The notes beneath the pieces were generated by a model. That model searched no databases and was not told where the DNA came from. It worked only from the letters and a program-made list of their open reading frames with translations. From UBA11957 sp963603285 (GTDB lineage Bacteria > Bacillota > Clostridia > Lachnospirales > Lachnospiraceae), in NCBI GenBank assembly GCA_963603285.1, contig CAVCMG010000006.1, positions 29,538-93,537 of the forward strand: a stretch of 64,000 nt of DNA, in the 5' to 3' direction. Each line of letters starts with the position of its first letter. Within the stretch, counting starts at the first letter, position 1. Positions 17,018 to 25,962 of the stretch are shown one piece after another. The position numbers and the translations under genes were made by a program.

Positions 17018-17833
17018 TTATGCGTTCAGAACAAACTTCTCTATGATCTCTGCCACACCACTGTGATCATTATCCCGCTCTGTGACATAGTCTGCGCTGG
17101 CCTTCACCGCGTCTTCACCATTACACATCGCTGCACCCACAGCAGCAGTTTTGATCATACTCAGATCGTTGGCCGCATCACCGGCCGCCACGGTCTGGGA
17201 AATATCCGCATCCAGATACCGGCACAGCCAGCGGATGGCCGAGCCCTTGCTCACACCGGCAGGTACATATTCCAGATACTCTTTGCAGGAAAAGAACGAA
17301 TCCGCCTGCCCCTCAAGAGCTTCGGCATGCTCCGTCTGAAAGCGCTCCAGCTTTTCTCTGTCGTGCAGATCCGCCAGAAGAATCTTTGGCGATTCTTCCG
17401 TCAGCGCCGAAGGAATATCTGCCACCAGCCGGGAATGGCCGCCGTTGTTCTTATCATACCGGGTCAGCTCCGGCGTCTGCTTCTCAGCGATCGTCTCGGT
17501 GCGGCTATATGCCTGGGCATGGATCTGCCATTTTCTGGTCTCTTCCATCAGATACCGTACGGTATCCATCGAAAGGCTCTCCCAGTGCAGCACCTCGCCG
17601 GTATCGCAGCGGATCACACAGCTGCCGTTGAAGGTGATCGCATAACAGCCGGGCGTATCCAGTCCTAGACGCTTTACCTGCAAAAGCATATTGACGGTGG
17701 AGCGGCCCGTCGCCAGCACAATGCTGTGTCCGGCAGCCCGGGCTTTCTCGATCGCCGCTTTGTTTTCCAGTGTAATTTCCTTTTTACTGTTTAATAATGT
17801 ACCGTCCAGATCGGTAAAAAATATCTTTTTCAT
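17018..17833 (-). CDS. Cof-type HAD hydrolase
   Basis: 271 residues of the haloacid dehalogenase superfamily, subfamily IIB. Motif I FFTDLDGTLL (nucleophile Asp), motif II VLATGRS, a Lys segment KGSAIRWLC and motif IV GDAANDLSMI are all present, with a large cap domain between motifs II and III. Such enzymes dephosphorylate sugar phosphates or cofactors in the cytoplasm. The ATG has AAGAG at normal spacing. It starts 21 bp after the L,D-transpeptidase stop, so may be co-transcribed with it. Substrate unknown. Confidence 0.88.
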   Translation of the reverse strand: MKKIFFTDLDGTLLNSKKEITLENKAAIEKARAAGHSIVLATGRSTVNMLLQVKRLGLDTPGCYAITFNGSCVIRCDTGEVLHWESLSMDTVRYLMEETRKWQIHAQAYSRTETIAEKQTPELTRYDKNNGGHSRLVADIPSALTEESPKILLADLHDREKLERFQTEHAEALEGQADSFFSCKEYLEYVPAGVSKGSAIRWLCRYLDADISQTVAAGDAANDLSMIKTAAVGAAMCNGEDAVKASADYVTERDNDHSGVAEIIEKFVLNA

Positions 17834-17853
17834 CTGTATCTCTTCTTTATGGC

Positions 17854-19731
17854 TTATTCTGCTGCCTCACCTGTAGCTTCCGGTGCATCCGGTGTCGGTT
17901 CTGTCGATGAGGACTCTGTCTTTGAGGAAGATTCCTCCTTTTTCGACGAAGATTCATCTTTCTTAGAAGAGGATTCATTCTTTTTAGAGCTTGACTCATT
18001 CTTCTTGGAAGAGGATTCGTCCTTCTTGGAGGAAGATTCCTCCTTCTTCGATGAGGATTCATCGGTTGCAGAACTTGACTCATCCTTCTTTGAGGAGGAT
18101 TCATCACTCTTCGAGGAAGATCCCTCACCATCGGAGGTCTTCTTCGGCTCTGCCGGACGTAAGGTTACCTCTGTTCTGTAGAAGATCACGATCGGCACAT
18201 CCTTGTCGATCAGATCATACAGCGTAGCCGCCTTGCTCTTTGGCAGGTTGATACAGCCGTGGGAACCACCATAATTGTAGATCGTACCGCCGAATTTGCT
18301 TCTCCATGTCGCGTCATGGAAGCCATAGCCGCCATAGAACGGCATCCAGTAATTCACATGGGAGACGTAGGAGTACTCACCGTTTGGCAGCTTCTCACCC
18401 TTCAGGTCTCTGTCCTTGGTCTTGTAATCGAGCAGGTATACACCGCTCGGTGTATAACGGTCCTTGGTCATCTTACCGGAAACGCAGTCGCTCTCCCATA
18501 CAACCTTGCCACCTTTGTAGAAATATACATGCTGGGACGTCAGATCGGCCTCGATATAGGTATCGCCAAAACCACCGTTTTCTGTTGTAGACATCTTGCT
18601 CTTGTATTCCGGCTCACGCTCCACGGTATCACCGGCCTCGATATTGGCTGTCAGTACCTTGATCTCGGCTGCCTGGTCGATCTTCCAGCCAGTATCTACA
18701 GTTTTCACCTTGACTACCGTACCGTAGGTGCTCTTGAAGCTTGCTGTGGAACCTAAGGTATCGGTCTCTTTTGCCAGCTCAGCTACATATTCCTTGATCT
18801 TCTTTGCAAAGGTATCGTCATCCTTTGTGTAGTTACCGTTTTCATCCTTATCCAGCCATTCAACCATCGTCTCGCCGTCGAGTACCTTGTCGCCCTGCGG
18901 CAGCTTATAGGTAATGCTGGCGCCAACGTATTTGTTCAGATTTTCCACCTGGCTGACCAGCTCGGTGTCATCAGAGGTCACTGTCGGTTTGACATAGGCT
19001 TCTGTCTCATCGACATTGAGCGTTGTCTCACCGTTACTGATGGCTTCGATCACTGCCGTTGTCAGCATATCCGCATCCAGCTTGTTGCCTTCCTTCTCAG
19101 CAACGATCGTAAACTTGCCGTCGGCAAATTCCATGTATGCATCCTCCGGTGCCGTCTGGTGGATCGGATCCAGCTCATCGGAAGCCTCCAGGATCGACGC
19201 TACCTTCGTCTCGTCAAAGGTTGTCGCATTGTCTACGGTATATTCTCTGGTTTCTTTGGACTGCTTGTACCAGTCCATGATGTTCTGGGCAGCCAGAAGA
19301 TCCTGGATATCACTGCCATTCTGATAGGTATAGTCGATATCGCTGCCGTTGATCGTCAGCACCTCACCGTCACGGAAATTCACCGTCAGCTCGTATTTCT
19401 CGACATTTTCTTTGATAATGCTTTCGATCTCCTCAACCGTCTTGTTGCTGCAGTCGATGGAATTGATCGTTGTTCCCGGGAAGAACTCGGTCTTATACTG
19501 CTGCGCATGGTACAGATATACGCCAAAGCCGGCCACAGCCACCACCAGGATCACTGATGTTACACCTGCCACGATGGCTACGGTCTTCTGTCCGTTTTTC
19601 TTTTTGGACTTCTTCTTTTTCTTTTTTCCTGTCGTTTCCGGCACATCGATCCGCACATCGGTACCCAGAATGGAATCCAGCTCTTTCTCAAGACCGGAAC
19701 CATAGGTATTGTCTTTCTTTCTTTTTTTCAA
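17854..19731 (-). CDS. L,D-transpeptidase with peptidoglycan-binding region and Ser-rich repeat tail
   Basis: 625 residues from TTG at 19731 (GGGGG eight bases upstream; the only nearby ATG is followed directly by a stop). A short cytoplasmic Lys-rich segment (KKKKKKSKKK) precedes one membrane helix at about 49-73. A PG_binding_4-like region spans about 80-330 and a YkuD catalytic domain about 395-520, with GFHDATW and GGSHGCINLP (H491, C493). It makes 3-3 crosslinks in peptidoglycan outside the cell. The last 90 residues are a low-complexity tail of seven-residue ESSSKKD-like repeats. A TATAAT at 19830-19835 and a 5' UTR hairpin at 19794-19812 lie upstream. Confidence 0.92.
   Translation of the reverse strand: MKKRKKDNTYGSGLEKELDSILGTDVRIDVPETTGKKKKKKSKKKNGQKTVAIVAGVTSVILVVAVAGFGVYLYHAQQYKTEFFPGTTINSIDCSNKTVEEIESIIKENVEKYELTVNFRDGEVLTINGSDIDYTYQNGSDIQDLLAAQNIMDWYKQSKETREYTVDNATTFDETKVASILEASDELDPIHQTAPEDAYMEFADGKFTIVAEKEGNKLDADMLTTAVIEAISNGETTLNVDETEAYVKPTVTSDDTELVSQVENLNKYVGASITYKLPQGDKVLDGETMVEWLDKDENGNYTKDDDTFAKKIKEYVAELAKETDTLGSTASFKSTYGTVVKVKTVDTGWKIDQAAEIKVLTANIEAGDTVEREPEYKSKMSTTENGGFGDTYIEADLTSQHVYFYKGGKVVWESDCVSGKMTKDRYTPSGVYLLDYKTKDRDLKGEKLPNGEYSYVSHVNYWMPFYGGYGFHDATWRSKFGGTIYNYGGSHGCINLPKSKAATLYDLIDKDVPIVIFYRTEVTLRPAEPKKTSDGEGSSSKSDESSSKKDESSSATDESSSKKEESSSKKDESSSKKNESSSKKNESSSKKDESSSKKEESSSKTESSSTEPTPDAPEATGEAAE
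17902..18120 (-). repeat. 21-bp tandem coding repeat (ESSSKK heptads) in L,D-transpeptidase
   Basis: About ten copies of a seven-residue unit (ESSSKKD, ESSSKKE, ESSSKKN, one ESSSATD) encode residues about 538-610. The DNA repeats are imperfect in codon choice but in phase. This is a charged, flexible tail rather than a folded domain, and copy number is likely to vary between strains. Confidence 0.85.
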
Positions 19732-19914
19732 TTACATTTCCCCCTGTAATAACCCGCTTGTCTATCTCAAATATCTTTTACGTTTTCAGGTCTGCCCTGT
19801 CCTTTTCAGGGCATGGCAGAGCATTTTTTATTATACACGATTCCCCGTCTAAAAAGGCACTAATTTTCTTAGTTTTTTCTTAACTTTTTTCGTGGTTTCC
19901 ACGAGAAACCATAG

Positions 19915-19952
19915 AAAAAGCCGCTGTCTGGCTGTGGTTCCAGACAGCGGCT
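19915..19952 (-). terminator. Rho-independent terminator after htrA
   Basis: Perfect 13-bp stem AGCCGCTGTCTGG / CCAGACAGCGGCT with an 8-base loop and TTTTTC following on the minus strand; about 55 bp past the protease stop. Confidence 0.85.
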
Positions 19953-20006
19953 CTGAAAAGCTGTTGTATATGAAAGCTCTTTTGCGGACAGGTGCTGTCC
20001 AGTCTT

Positions 20007-21491
20007 TTATTTCTGACGTTTGAAACCGAACAGATCGCCCAGGCTGCTCTGTGTATCCTGATCGTCGCTGCCGTTTCCGGTCTGCGGCTGCTGGCTCTGG
20101 CCATTCTGGCTGTTCTGTGAAGAGGAATCATCGGACATTACCTGTTTTGCCAGTGTTACCTGTAATGTTATCTCCTTGTAACCATCCTCGCTGGCTCTCT
20201 CGACAACAACCTCGACAGTCTCACCGGCTGCATAATTTTCCAGTGTGCTTACCAGTGTCTCCTTGTTGCTTACAGAAAGTCCGTCAAACTTCGTAATGAT
20301 ATCTCCAGCCTTGATACCGGCGGCTTCTGCGGCGCCACCCTTTCCGACCTCCTTAACGTATACGCCGGACGGCAGATTATACATCTGGGAAGCATCGGAG
20401 GAAACATCCAGACAGCTGATGCCTAAGTAGCCTCTCTTGTCCTCGTCAACCTTGGTTCTGGTCTGACGTGTCATCAGATCATCGAGGATATCCTTTGCCT
20501 TGGTGATCGGGATCGCATAGCCCATACCCTCAACCTCTTCGGATGCGTATTTGGCAGAGTTGATACCGACCAGCTCGCCTTTCATATTGAACAGAGCACC
20601 ACCACTGTTACCCGGGTTGATAGCTGCATCTACCTGAATCAGGGAAGATGTCGTATTATCGATCGTTACCTCACGATTCAGGGCACTGACAATACCTGTC
20701 GTTACGGACTGGCCATAGCCCAGTGCATTACCGATGGCTACGATCTGCTCACCAACCTCAAGATTATCGGAATCACCCATCGTAGCGATCTTGATGGAAC
20801 TCTTTGTTGTATCGCTCAGGTCAGAAAGCTTGACAGCGACTACAGCCAGATCATTGTCCGGATCTGTACCCTTGATTGCACCCTCATATACCTGGTCTTT
20901 ATCATCGTTGAAGCATACCGACAGCGTCTGTGCACCGCTGACGACATGATTGTTTGTGGCAATTAAAAGCTCATCGTCATTCTCAGCCACGATGATACCG
21001 CTGCCGGCACCCTGTGTCTGATAGCTCTGTGTACCGAAGAAGCTCTGTACCTCTTCAACAGATGTTGTAGTGATCGCTACAACAGAGGACTTGCATTCTT
21101 TGGCGATCTGCGAAACTGCTCCGGTCGTATCTGTGGTCGTTGTCGTCGTCTGTGTACCGGATGCTGTATCGGATGATGTATCACTTTCGACAACCTCTGA
21201 GGCAACGCTGGAGGAATCCTGCTGTTCCAGTGTTGTGGACGGAATCTGTGATGCATTTGTCCGGTTCAGCACGGTTGCTGAAGACACGCCCCAGAATACC
21301 AGTCCGGCTGTCAGTCCGAATACTGCGCCGCTGCCGATAAGCTTTGCGACCTTTTTACCGCCGCTGTTTTTTTTCTTCTCCGGTTTTTTCTCCGGCTCCG
21401 GGGAAGAACCGTAACCGTTCTGTGGTTCCTGTGAATAGCTGTTGTTTACCGGATCTGTATTTTCTGAAAAGCCATAATACGTATCGCTCAT
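20007..21491 (-). CDS. HtrA/DegP-type serine protease with PDZ domain
   Basis: 494 residues. A polar cytoplasmic N-terminus, one membrane helix (about 47-71) and a Ser/Thr-rich linker lead to a trypsin-like S1C domain with catalytic triad H182 (NNHVVSG), D214 (DPDNDLAVV) and S296 (NPGNSGGAL). A single PDZ domain follows (about 355-450, with GVYVKEVGKGGAAEAAG), then a Gln/Asn/Ser-rich tail. It degrades or refolds damaged exported proteins at the outer face of the membrane. GGGAGG precedes the ATG. Such genes are often induced by envelope stress regulators, but no binding site was recognised. Confidence 0.93.
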   Translation of the reverse strand: MSDTYYGFSENTDPVNNSYSQEPQNGYGSSPEPEKKPEKKKNSGGKKVAKLIGSGAVFGLTAGLVFWGVSSATVLNRTNASQIPSTTLEQQDSSSVASEVVESDTSSDTASGTQTTTTTTDTTGAVSQIAKECKSSVVAITTTSVEEVQSFFGTQSYQTQGAGSGIIVAENDDELLIATNNHVVSGAQTLSVCFNDDKDQVYEGAIKGTDPDNDLAVVAVKLSDLSDTTKSSIKIATMGDSDNLEVGEQIVAIGNALGYGQSVTTGIVSALNREVTIDNTTSSLIQVDAAINPGNSGGALFNMKGELVGINSAKYASEEVEGMGYAIPITKAKDILDDLMTRQTRTKVDEDKRGYLGISCLDVSSDASQMYNLPSGVYVKEVGKGGAAEAAGIKAGDIITKFDGLSVSNKETLVSTLENYAAGETVEVVVERASEDGYKEITLQVTLAKQVMSDDSSSQNSQNGQSQQPQTGNGSDDQDTQSSLGDLFGFKRQK

Positions 21492-21579
21492 TTGTATGTA
21501 CCTCCCTGTGTTTCTTTATGCTGCCATACTACAGAGAAAATGTTATGCAGTTTTGTTTGATTTGTGAACGAAGTGTGTT

Positions 21580-22020
21580 TTACGCCTTTTTATCTACGGG
21601 CTGCCAGTCGCACATAAGCGTCGCATATACATTTTCCTCCAATCCCTGTCTGTCCAGATACCCTTTCAGACAGATCGGATCTGCAGTTTCATCTTTTTGA
21701 AGCATATCCCGATAATACAACCATCCGTCCCTGCCGTCAATCCAGCTTTTCCTGTTTACAATAAAAGCTGCATGCTCTTTCGCTTCCCCCGCTTTGGTTC
21801 CTTCAAATTCCACCCGTACCCGCAGCCTGCAGCTGCCTTCCTTCTGGGATGTGATCGTCGTGTCCGCCGCATCTGCCCATTCCTTTGCTTCCGATGCTGT
21901 ATCATCCTTTAAGATCACCGGAAGTGGACTGTAACCGGTCGGTTTTTCCGTTTCCAGACAGACATTGACATACAGAAGGATTCCGATCGTGACAAGCATG
22001 GCACACTCTTTGCCTTTCAC
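21580..22020 (-). CDS. Hypothetical membrane-anchored protein, possible TasA/SipW-substrate-like beta-sandwich
   Basis: 146 residues from GTG at 22020 (GGAGG five bases upstream; the longer ATG frame has no site). A short N-terminal hydrophobic stretch MLVTIGILLYVNVC acts as signal or anchor. The rest is mostly beta-strand-like: RLRVRVEFEG, then DGWLYYRDMLQKDETADPIC. The strand pair followed by a WLYY...L..xET segment resembles the C-terminal half of TasA/camelysin-like secreted proteins, but the similarity is weak and no SipW peptidase is in the window. Function unknown. Confidence 0.55.
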   Translation of the reverse strand: MKGKECAMLVTIGILLYVNVCLETEKPTGYSPLPVILKDDTASEAKEWADAADTTITSQKEGSCRLRVRVEFEGTKAGEAKEHAAFIVNRKSWIDGRDGWLYYRDMLQKDETADPICLKGYLDRQGLEENVYATLMCDWQPVDKKA

Positions 22021-22082
22021 CTCTACCTCCGCACCTTTCACGTACATAATATATATGAAGCCTGTCCCGGATTATACATAGC

Positions 22083-22111
22083 TTGTCAAATTTTCCAAAA
22101 CAGGCTATACT
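22083..22111 (+). promoter_or_regulatory. Putative promoter of HPr-kinase-like gene
   Basis: TTGTCA, 17-base spacer, TATACT on the plus strand, 36 bp before the ATG; good sigma-A match. Confidence 0.65.
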
Positions 22112-22147
22112 GTTTAGTAGCTTATATTATTTAACCGGAGGTTTACG

Positions 22148-23002
22148 ATGCAGCTTCGACTCAGGCTCGGCCATACAACAGTAACATTCTTAGCAGACAG
22201 CTTTATCCCGTGGGATGACCGGCTGTCCGTTTTTGCTGCCCCGGCCGACGGTCTGGCCTCTGACTTTATCTATACCATCACACTGGCTGATCGCATCGAA
22301 GACTGTCATGGAACACTGCTGCGCCGGACACGTTTTTTCAGTGTTTATGCCGACCATGGCCGGGAGATCTGGTACTACACCTTCCCGGATGGCCAGATCT
22401 ATGCCTCCTGCCGTGAGGAATCGGACCAGCATTTTACGATCTCGTACCTTCGGGATTTCAGGGAATATCTGTCCGGCAATGCCACACTGTTTTATCTGTC
22501 GGCGCTGGAATACCGTATGATCGCCCGGGGCGATCTGATCCTGCATTCTTCCTTTATTCTGGATCAGGAAAAGGCTGTTTTATTTGCCGCGCCCTCCGGT
22601 ACCGGCAAATCCACCCAGGCCCATCTGTGGCAGAACGTCCGTGGCAGCCGTATCGTCAACGGCGACCGTGCTTTGCTGGTATGTGAGAATGACCGCTGGT
22701 ATGCCTGCGGATGGCCCATGTCCGGCAGCTCCGGGATCAGCAGGCCCTGCAAGGCTCCGATCAGTGCTGTCGTTTTACTTTCACAGTCCGTACATAACCA
22801 TGGCCATCGCCTTGCTGCGCCGGATGGTTTTTCCCAGCTGAAGCATGAAATTGTACTGCGTCCGTGGCATCAGGCGGACATTGCACATGCCTGTGGGCAG
22901 CTGAAAAGCTTCTGTGACCAGGTGCCGGTGTATGCTTATGCCTGCAGTAAGGATTCCAGTGCGGTGGATACGCTGTATGCACTGCTGACAAACCGTCCGT
23001 GA
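22148..23002 (+). CDS. HPr kinase/phosphorylase-like P-loop protein
   Basis: 284 residues with a beta-rich N-terminal half and a C-terminal P-loop domain. Walker A APSGTGKST is at 148-156 and is followed by NGDRALL, the arrangement of HprK catalytic domains and of the HprK-like proteins found in some peptide-modification and PEP-utilising clusters. It lacks a recognisable full-length HprK N-terminal domain, so it is unlikely to be the housekeeping HprK. CGGAGG precedes the ATG at six bases. It is monocistronic, with its own promoter and terminator. The kinase target is unknown. Confidence 0.75.
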   Translation: MQLRLRLGHTTVTFLADSFIPWDDRLSVFAAPADGLASDFIYTITLADRIEDCHGTLLRRTRFFSVYADHGREIWYYTFPDGQIYASCREESDQHFTISYLRDFREYLSGNATLFYLSALEYRMIARGDLILHSSFILDQEKAVLFAAPSGTGKSTQAHLWQNVRGSRIVNGDRALLVCENDRWYACGWPMSGSSGISRPCKAPISAVVLLSQSVHNHGHRLAAPDGFSQLKHEIVLRPWHQADIAHACGQLKSFCDQVPVYAYACSKDSSAVDTLYALLTNRP

Positions 23003-23026
23003 TTTCTTTATATCCGCATATGGATG

Positions 23027-23063
23027 CCGCTGTATTTCTGTCTGGACAGATACAGCGGTTTTT
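23027..23063 (+). terminator. Rho-independent terminator after HPr-kinase-like gene
   Basis: Stem CCGCTGTAT / ATACAGCGG with an inner CTGTC/GACAG extension, followed by TTTTTG. Confidence 0.8.
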
Positions 23064-23201
23064 GTCGCTTTTCTTTTATTTTTCTTTTATTTTTCTTCAT
23101 TTCTCTGTTTATGCTTTTTATTTCATGTGGTTTTGTGTGGTTTCTCCGTGGATTCATGTCTCATTTTTAACATTTTCTTTACCAAATTCTTAAATATCGA
23201 A

Positions 23202-23230
23202 TTGCTATTTGCCCGTATTTATACTATAAT
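23202..23230 (+). promoter_or_regulatory. Putative promoter of glycyl radical enzyme gene
   Basis: TTGCTA, 17-base spacer, perfect TATAAT, about 72 bp before the start. The 130 bp upstream of it is AT-rich, with no recognisable operator. Confidence 0.6.
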
Positions 23231-23301
23231 ACTGTCAGAGTGTTTTTCAGGGTGTACTGTGCCCTGCTTTTCAAAAATAAACTACACAGATGGAGGTACA
23301 T

Positions 23302-25827
23302 ATGAAGACCTTTTATGATGGCGAAATCGCCAAAAGTCCACGTATCCAGCGTCTGATCGACCACCTGTACGAAAATATGCCGGTGATCGAGGCTGACCGT
23401 GCTGTGATCCTGACAGAAAGCTACAAGGCCACAGAGGACGAGCCGATCATTCTCCGCCGCGCCAAAGCGTTCTATGCGATCTGCGAAAAGCTTCCGATGG
23501 TTATCCGTCCGGACGAGCTGATCGTCGGCAGCAATACCATCGCTCCCCGCGGATGTCAGGTATTCCCGGAGTATTCCTTCGAATGGCTGGAGGACGAGTT
23601 TGATACGGTAGCTACCCGTACAGCCGATCCCTTCTATATCTCCGAAGAGACCAAAAAGACCTTACATGAGGTATACAAATACTGGAAAGGTAAGACCACC
23701 AGTGATCTGGCTACCTCTTACATGACAGACGAGACCCTGCTGGCCATGAAGCACAATATCTTCACCCCGGGCAACTACTTCTACAACGGTATCGGTCATT
23801 TCACCGTTAAATATGAAGAAGTACTGGCCATCGGTTTTGAAGGTATCAAGGCTAAGGCGCAGGCCGCTCTCGATGCGATTGACTGCACCGATCCGGATTA
23901 CCAGAAGCGTGCAACCTTCCTTGAGGCTGTCAAGATCAGCTGTGATGCTGCCATGCTGTATGCAAAGCGTTACGCACTGCTGGCCCTCAAAGAAGCCAAA
24001 GAGTGCTCCGATCCGGTCAGACAGCGTGAGCTGTTACAGATCGCTGAGAACTGTGCACAGGTTCCGGCCAAACCGGCCCAGAGCTTCTATCAAGCCTGCC
24101 AGTCCTTCTGGTTCGTACAGGAGCTTCTGCAGACCGAGTCCAGCGGACATTCGATCTCCCCGGGACGTTTCGACCAGTATATGTATCCGTATTTCAAAGC
24201 CGATTTCGAGGCCGGTAAGGTTACCCGTGAGCAGGCTCAGGAATATATGGACTGTATCTGGGTTAAATTAAATGATCTGAACAAATGCCGTGACGCTGCT
24301 TCTGCAGAAGGCTTCGCTGGCTACTCCCTGTTCCAGAACCTGATCGCAGGCGGACAGGATGCCGATGGTATGGACGCTACCAACGACCTCTCCTTCATGT
24401 GTATCGAGGCCGCTATGCATGTACGTCTGCCGCAGCCGTCCTTCTCCGTCCGTGTATGGAACAAGAGCCCGCATGCCTTCCTGATCAAGGCTGCCAAGCT
24501 GACCCGTATCGGATCCGGACTTCCGGCATACTACAACGACGAAGTGATCATCCCGGCCATGATGAGCCGTGGTGTTTCCCTTGCTGATGCCCGTACCTAC
24601 AATATCATCGGCTGTGTAGAGCCGCAGGCCCACGGCAAGACTGATGGCTGGCATGACGCCGCATTCTTTAATATGTGCCGTCCGCTCGAGCTCGTATTTT
24701 CCAACGGTATGGAGGGTGGCGAGCAGGTAGGCCCGCGTACAGGTGAGATTTCCGATTTCCGTACGTTTGATGATTTCTACAACGCATACAAGGAGCAGAT
24801 GAACTACTTCATCAAGCTGCTTGTCAATGCAGATAACAGTATCGACGTAGCGCATGCCGAGCGTTGTCCGCTGCCGTTCCAGTCCTGTATGATCGATGAC
24901 TGTATCGGCAAAGGCAAATCTCTGCAGGAGGGCGGTGCGATCTACAATTTCACCGGTCCGCAGGGCTTTGGTATCGCCAACGTAGCCGATTCCCTGATGG
25001 CAATCAAGACTCTGGTTTACGATCAGCACAAGCTGACACTGGCCGAGTACAAGGATGCCATCGACAACAACTTCGGTCATGGTCTCTCTGTCCAGAAATG
25101 CACAGAGGTTACAGAAAATATCATGAAAGAGATGATGGAAAGCGGTCATCCGGTGGATGTTACCGATGCTTCCCGCATCTGTCAGGCAGTATATCAGTCC
25201 AGCATCGAAAATGCTGACAAAGCACATTACGACAAGATCCTTGAAATGATTAAGGAAGTACCGAAGTACGGTAACGATCTGGAGGATGTCGATCTGTTTG
25301 CCCGCGATGTAGCCTATACCTACACCAAGCCGCTGGAGCAGTACAAAAACCCGCGTGGCGGTCAGTATCAGGCAGGTCTGTATCCGGTATCTGCCAACGT
25401 TCCGCTGGGTGCCCAGACCGGAGCTACACCGGATGGCCGTCTGGCCAATACACCGGTAGCCGATGGTGTCGGACCGATGCAGGGCCGCGACAATCAGGGA
25501 CCGACAGCGACTGCCAACTCCGTATCCCGTCTGGATCATATGATTGCATCCAACGGTACGCTGTTCAATCAGAAGTTCCATCCGTCGGCTCTGGCCGGCC
25601 AGGAGGGTCTGGAGAAGTTTGTTGAGCTGGTTCGTACATTCTTTGAGAATAAGGGTATGCATATGCAGTTCAATGTTGTCAGCCGTGAGACTCTGCTGGA
25701 TGCACAGGCACATCCGGAGAAATACAGAAGTCTGGTTGTCCGTGTTGCAGGTTACAGTGCTCTGTTCACTACACTGAGCAAGTCGCTGCAGGATGATATT
25801 ATTAAGAGAACGGTACAGATGTTCTAA
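23302..25827 (+). CDS. Glycyl radical enzyme, diol-dehydratase type
   Basis: 841 residues from ATG 23302 (GGAGG five bases upstream). The glycyl radical loop RVAGYSALFTTL puts the radical on G817; the thiyl cysteine is C438 in IIGCVEPQAHGK. Residues H166, H283, S284, C438, E440 and D452 match in order and spacing the H164/H281/S282/C433/E435/D447 set of B12-independent glycerol and propanediol dehydratases. It is therefore not a pyruvate formate-lyase (no Cys-Cys pair). Related families with GCVEP include choline, isethionate and hydroxyproline enzymes, so the substrate is uncertain. No adjacent canonical activase or microcompartment genes exist. The gene is monocistronic with a strong terminator. 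Confidence 0.9.
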   Translation: MKTFYDGEIAKSPRIQRLIDHLYENMPVIEADRAVILTESYKATEDEPIILRRAKAFYAICEKLPMVIRPDELIVGSNTIAPRGCQVFPEYSFEWLEDEFDTVATRTADPFYISEETKKTLHEVYKYWKGKTTSDLATSYMTDETLLAMKHNIFTPGNYFYNGIGHFTVKYEEVLAIGFEGIKAKAQAALDAIDCTDPDYQKRATFLEAVKISCDAAMLYAKRYALLALKEAKECSDPVRQRELLQIAENCAQVPAKPAQSFYQACQSFWFVQELLQTESSGHSISPGRFDQYMYPYFKADFEAGKVTREQAQEYMDCIWVKLNDLNKCRDAASAEGFAGYSLFQNLIAGGQDADGMDATNDLSFMCIEAAMHVRLPQPSFSVRVWNKSPHAFLIKAAKLTRIGSGLPAYYNDEVIIPAMMSRGVSLADARTYNIIGCVEPQAHGKTDGWHDAAFFNMCRPLELVFSNGMEGGEQVGPRTGEISDFRTFDDFYNAYKEQMNYFIKLLVNADNSIDVAHAERCPLPFQSCMIDDCIGKGKSLQEGGAIYNFTGPQGFGIANVADSLMAIKTLVYDQHKLTLAEYKDAIDNNFGHGLSVQKCTEVTENIMKEMMESGHPVDVTDASRICQAVYQSSIENADKAHYDKILEMIKEVPKYGNDLEDVDLFARDVAYTYTKPLEQYKNPRGGQYQAGLYPVSANVPLGAQTGATPDGRLANTPVADGVGPMQGRDNQGPTATANSVSRLDHMIASNGTLFNQKFHPSALAGQEGLEKFVELVRTFFENKGMHMQFNVVSRETLLDAQAHPEKYRSLVVRVAGYSALFTTLSKSLQDDIIKRTVQMF

Positions 25828-25840
25828 ACTACCGAAATGT

Positions 25841-25876
25841 AAATCCTCTGCTTCTTTTGGAAGCAGGGGATTTTTT
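25841..25876 (+). terminator. Rho-independent terminator after glycyl radical enzyme
   Basis: Stem AAATCCTCTGCTTC / GAAGCAGGGGATTT with one mismatch, 5-base loop, then TTTTTT. Confidence 0.85.
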
Positions 25877-25962
25877 GCTGTTTTTACCAACTATGCAACC
25901 AAAAGACAAGATCCCTCGTATAGATAGATAAGAACATGTTCTTATACAAAGGAGGTGAGCCG

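Noticed and set aside
24268..25890. Open frame of 540 codons antisense to the glycyl radical enzyme gene
   Set aside because: It mirrors the codon structure of the real gene; its translation is rich in Cys, His and Arg with no recognisable motif or ribosome binding site.
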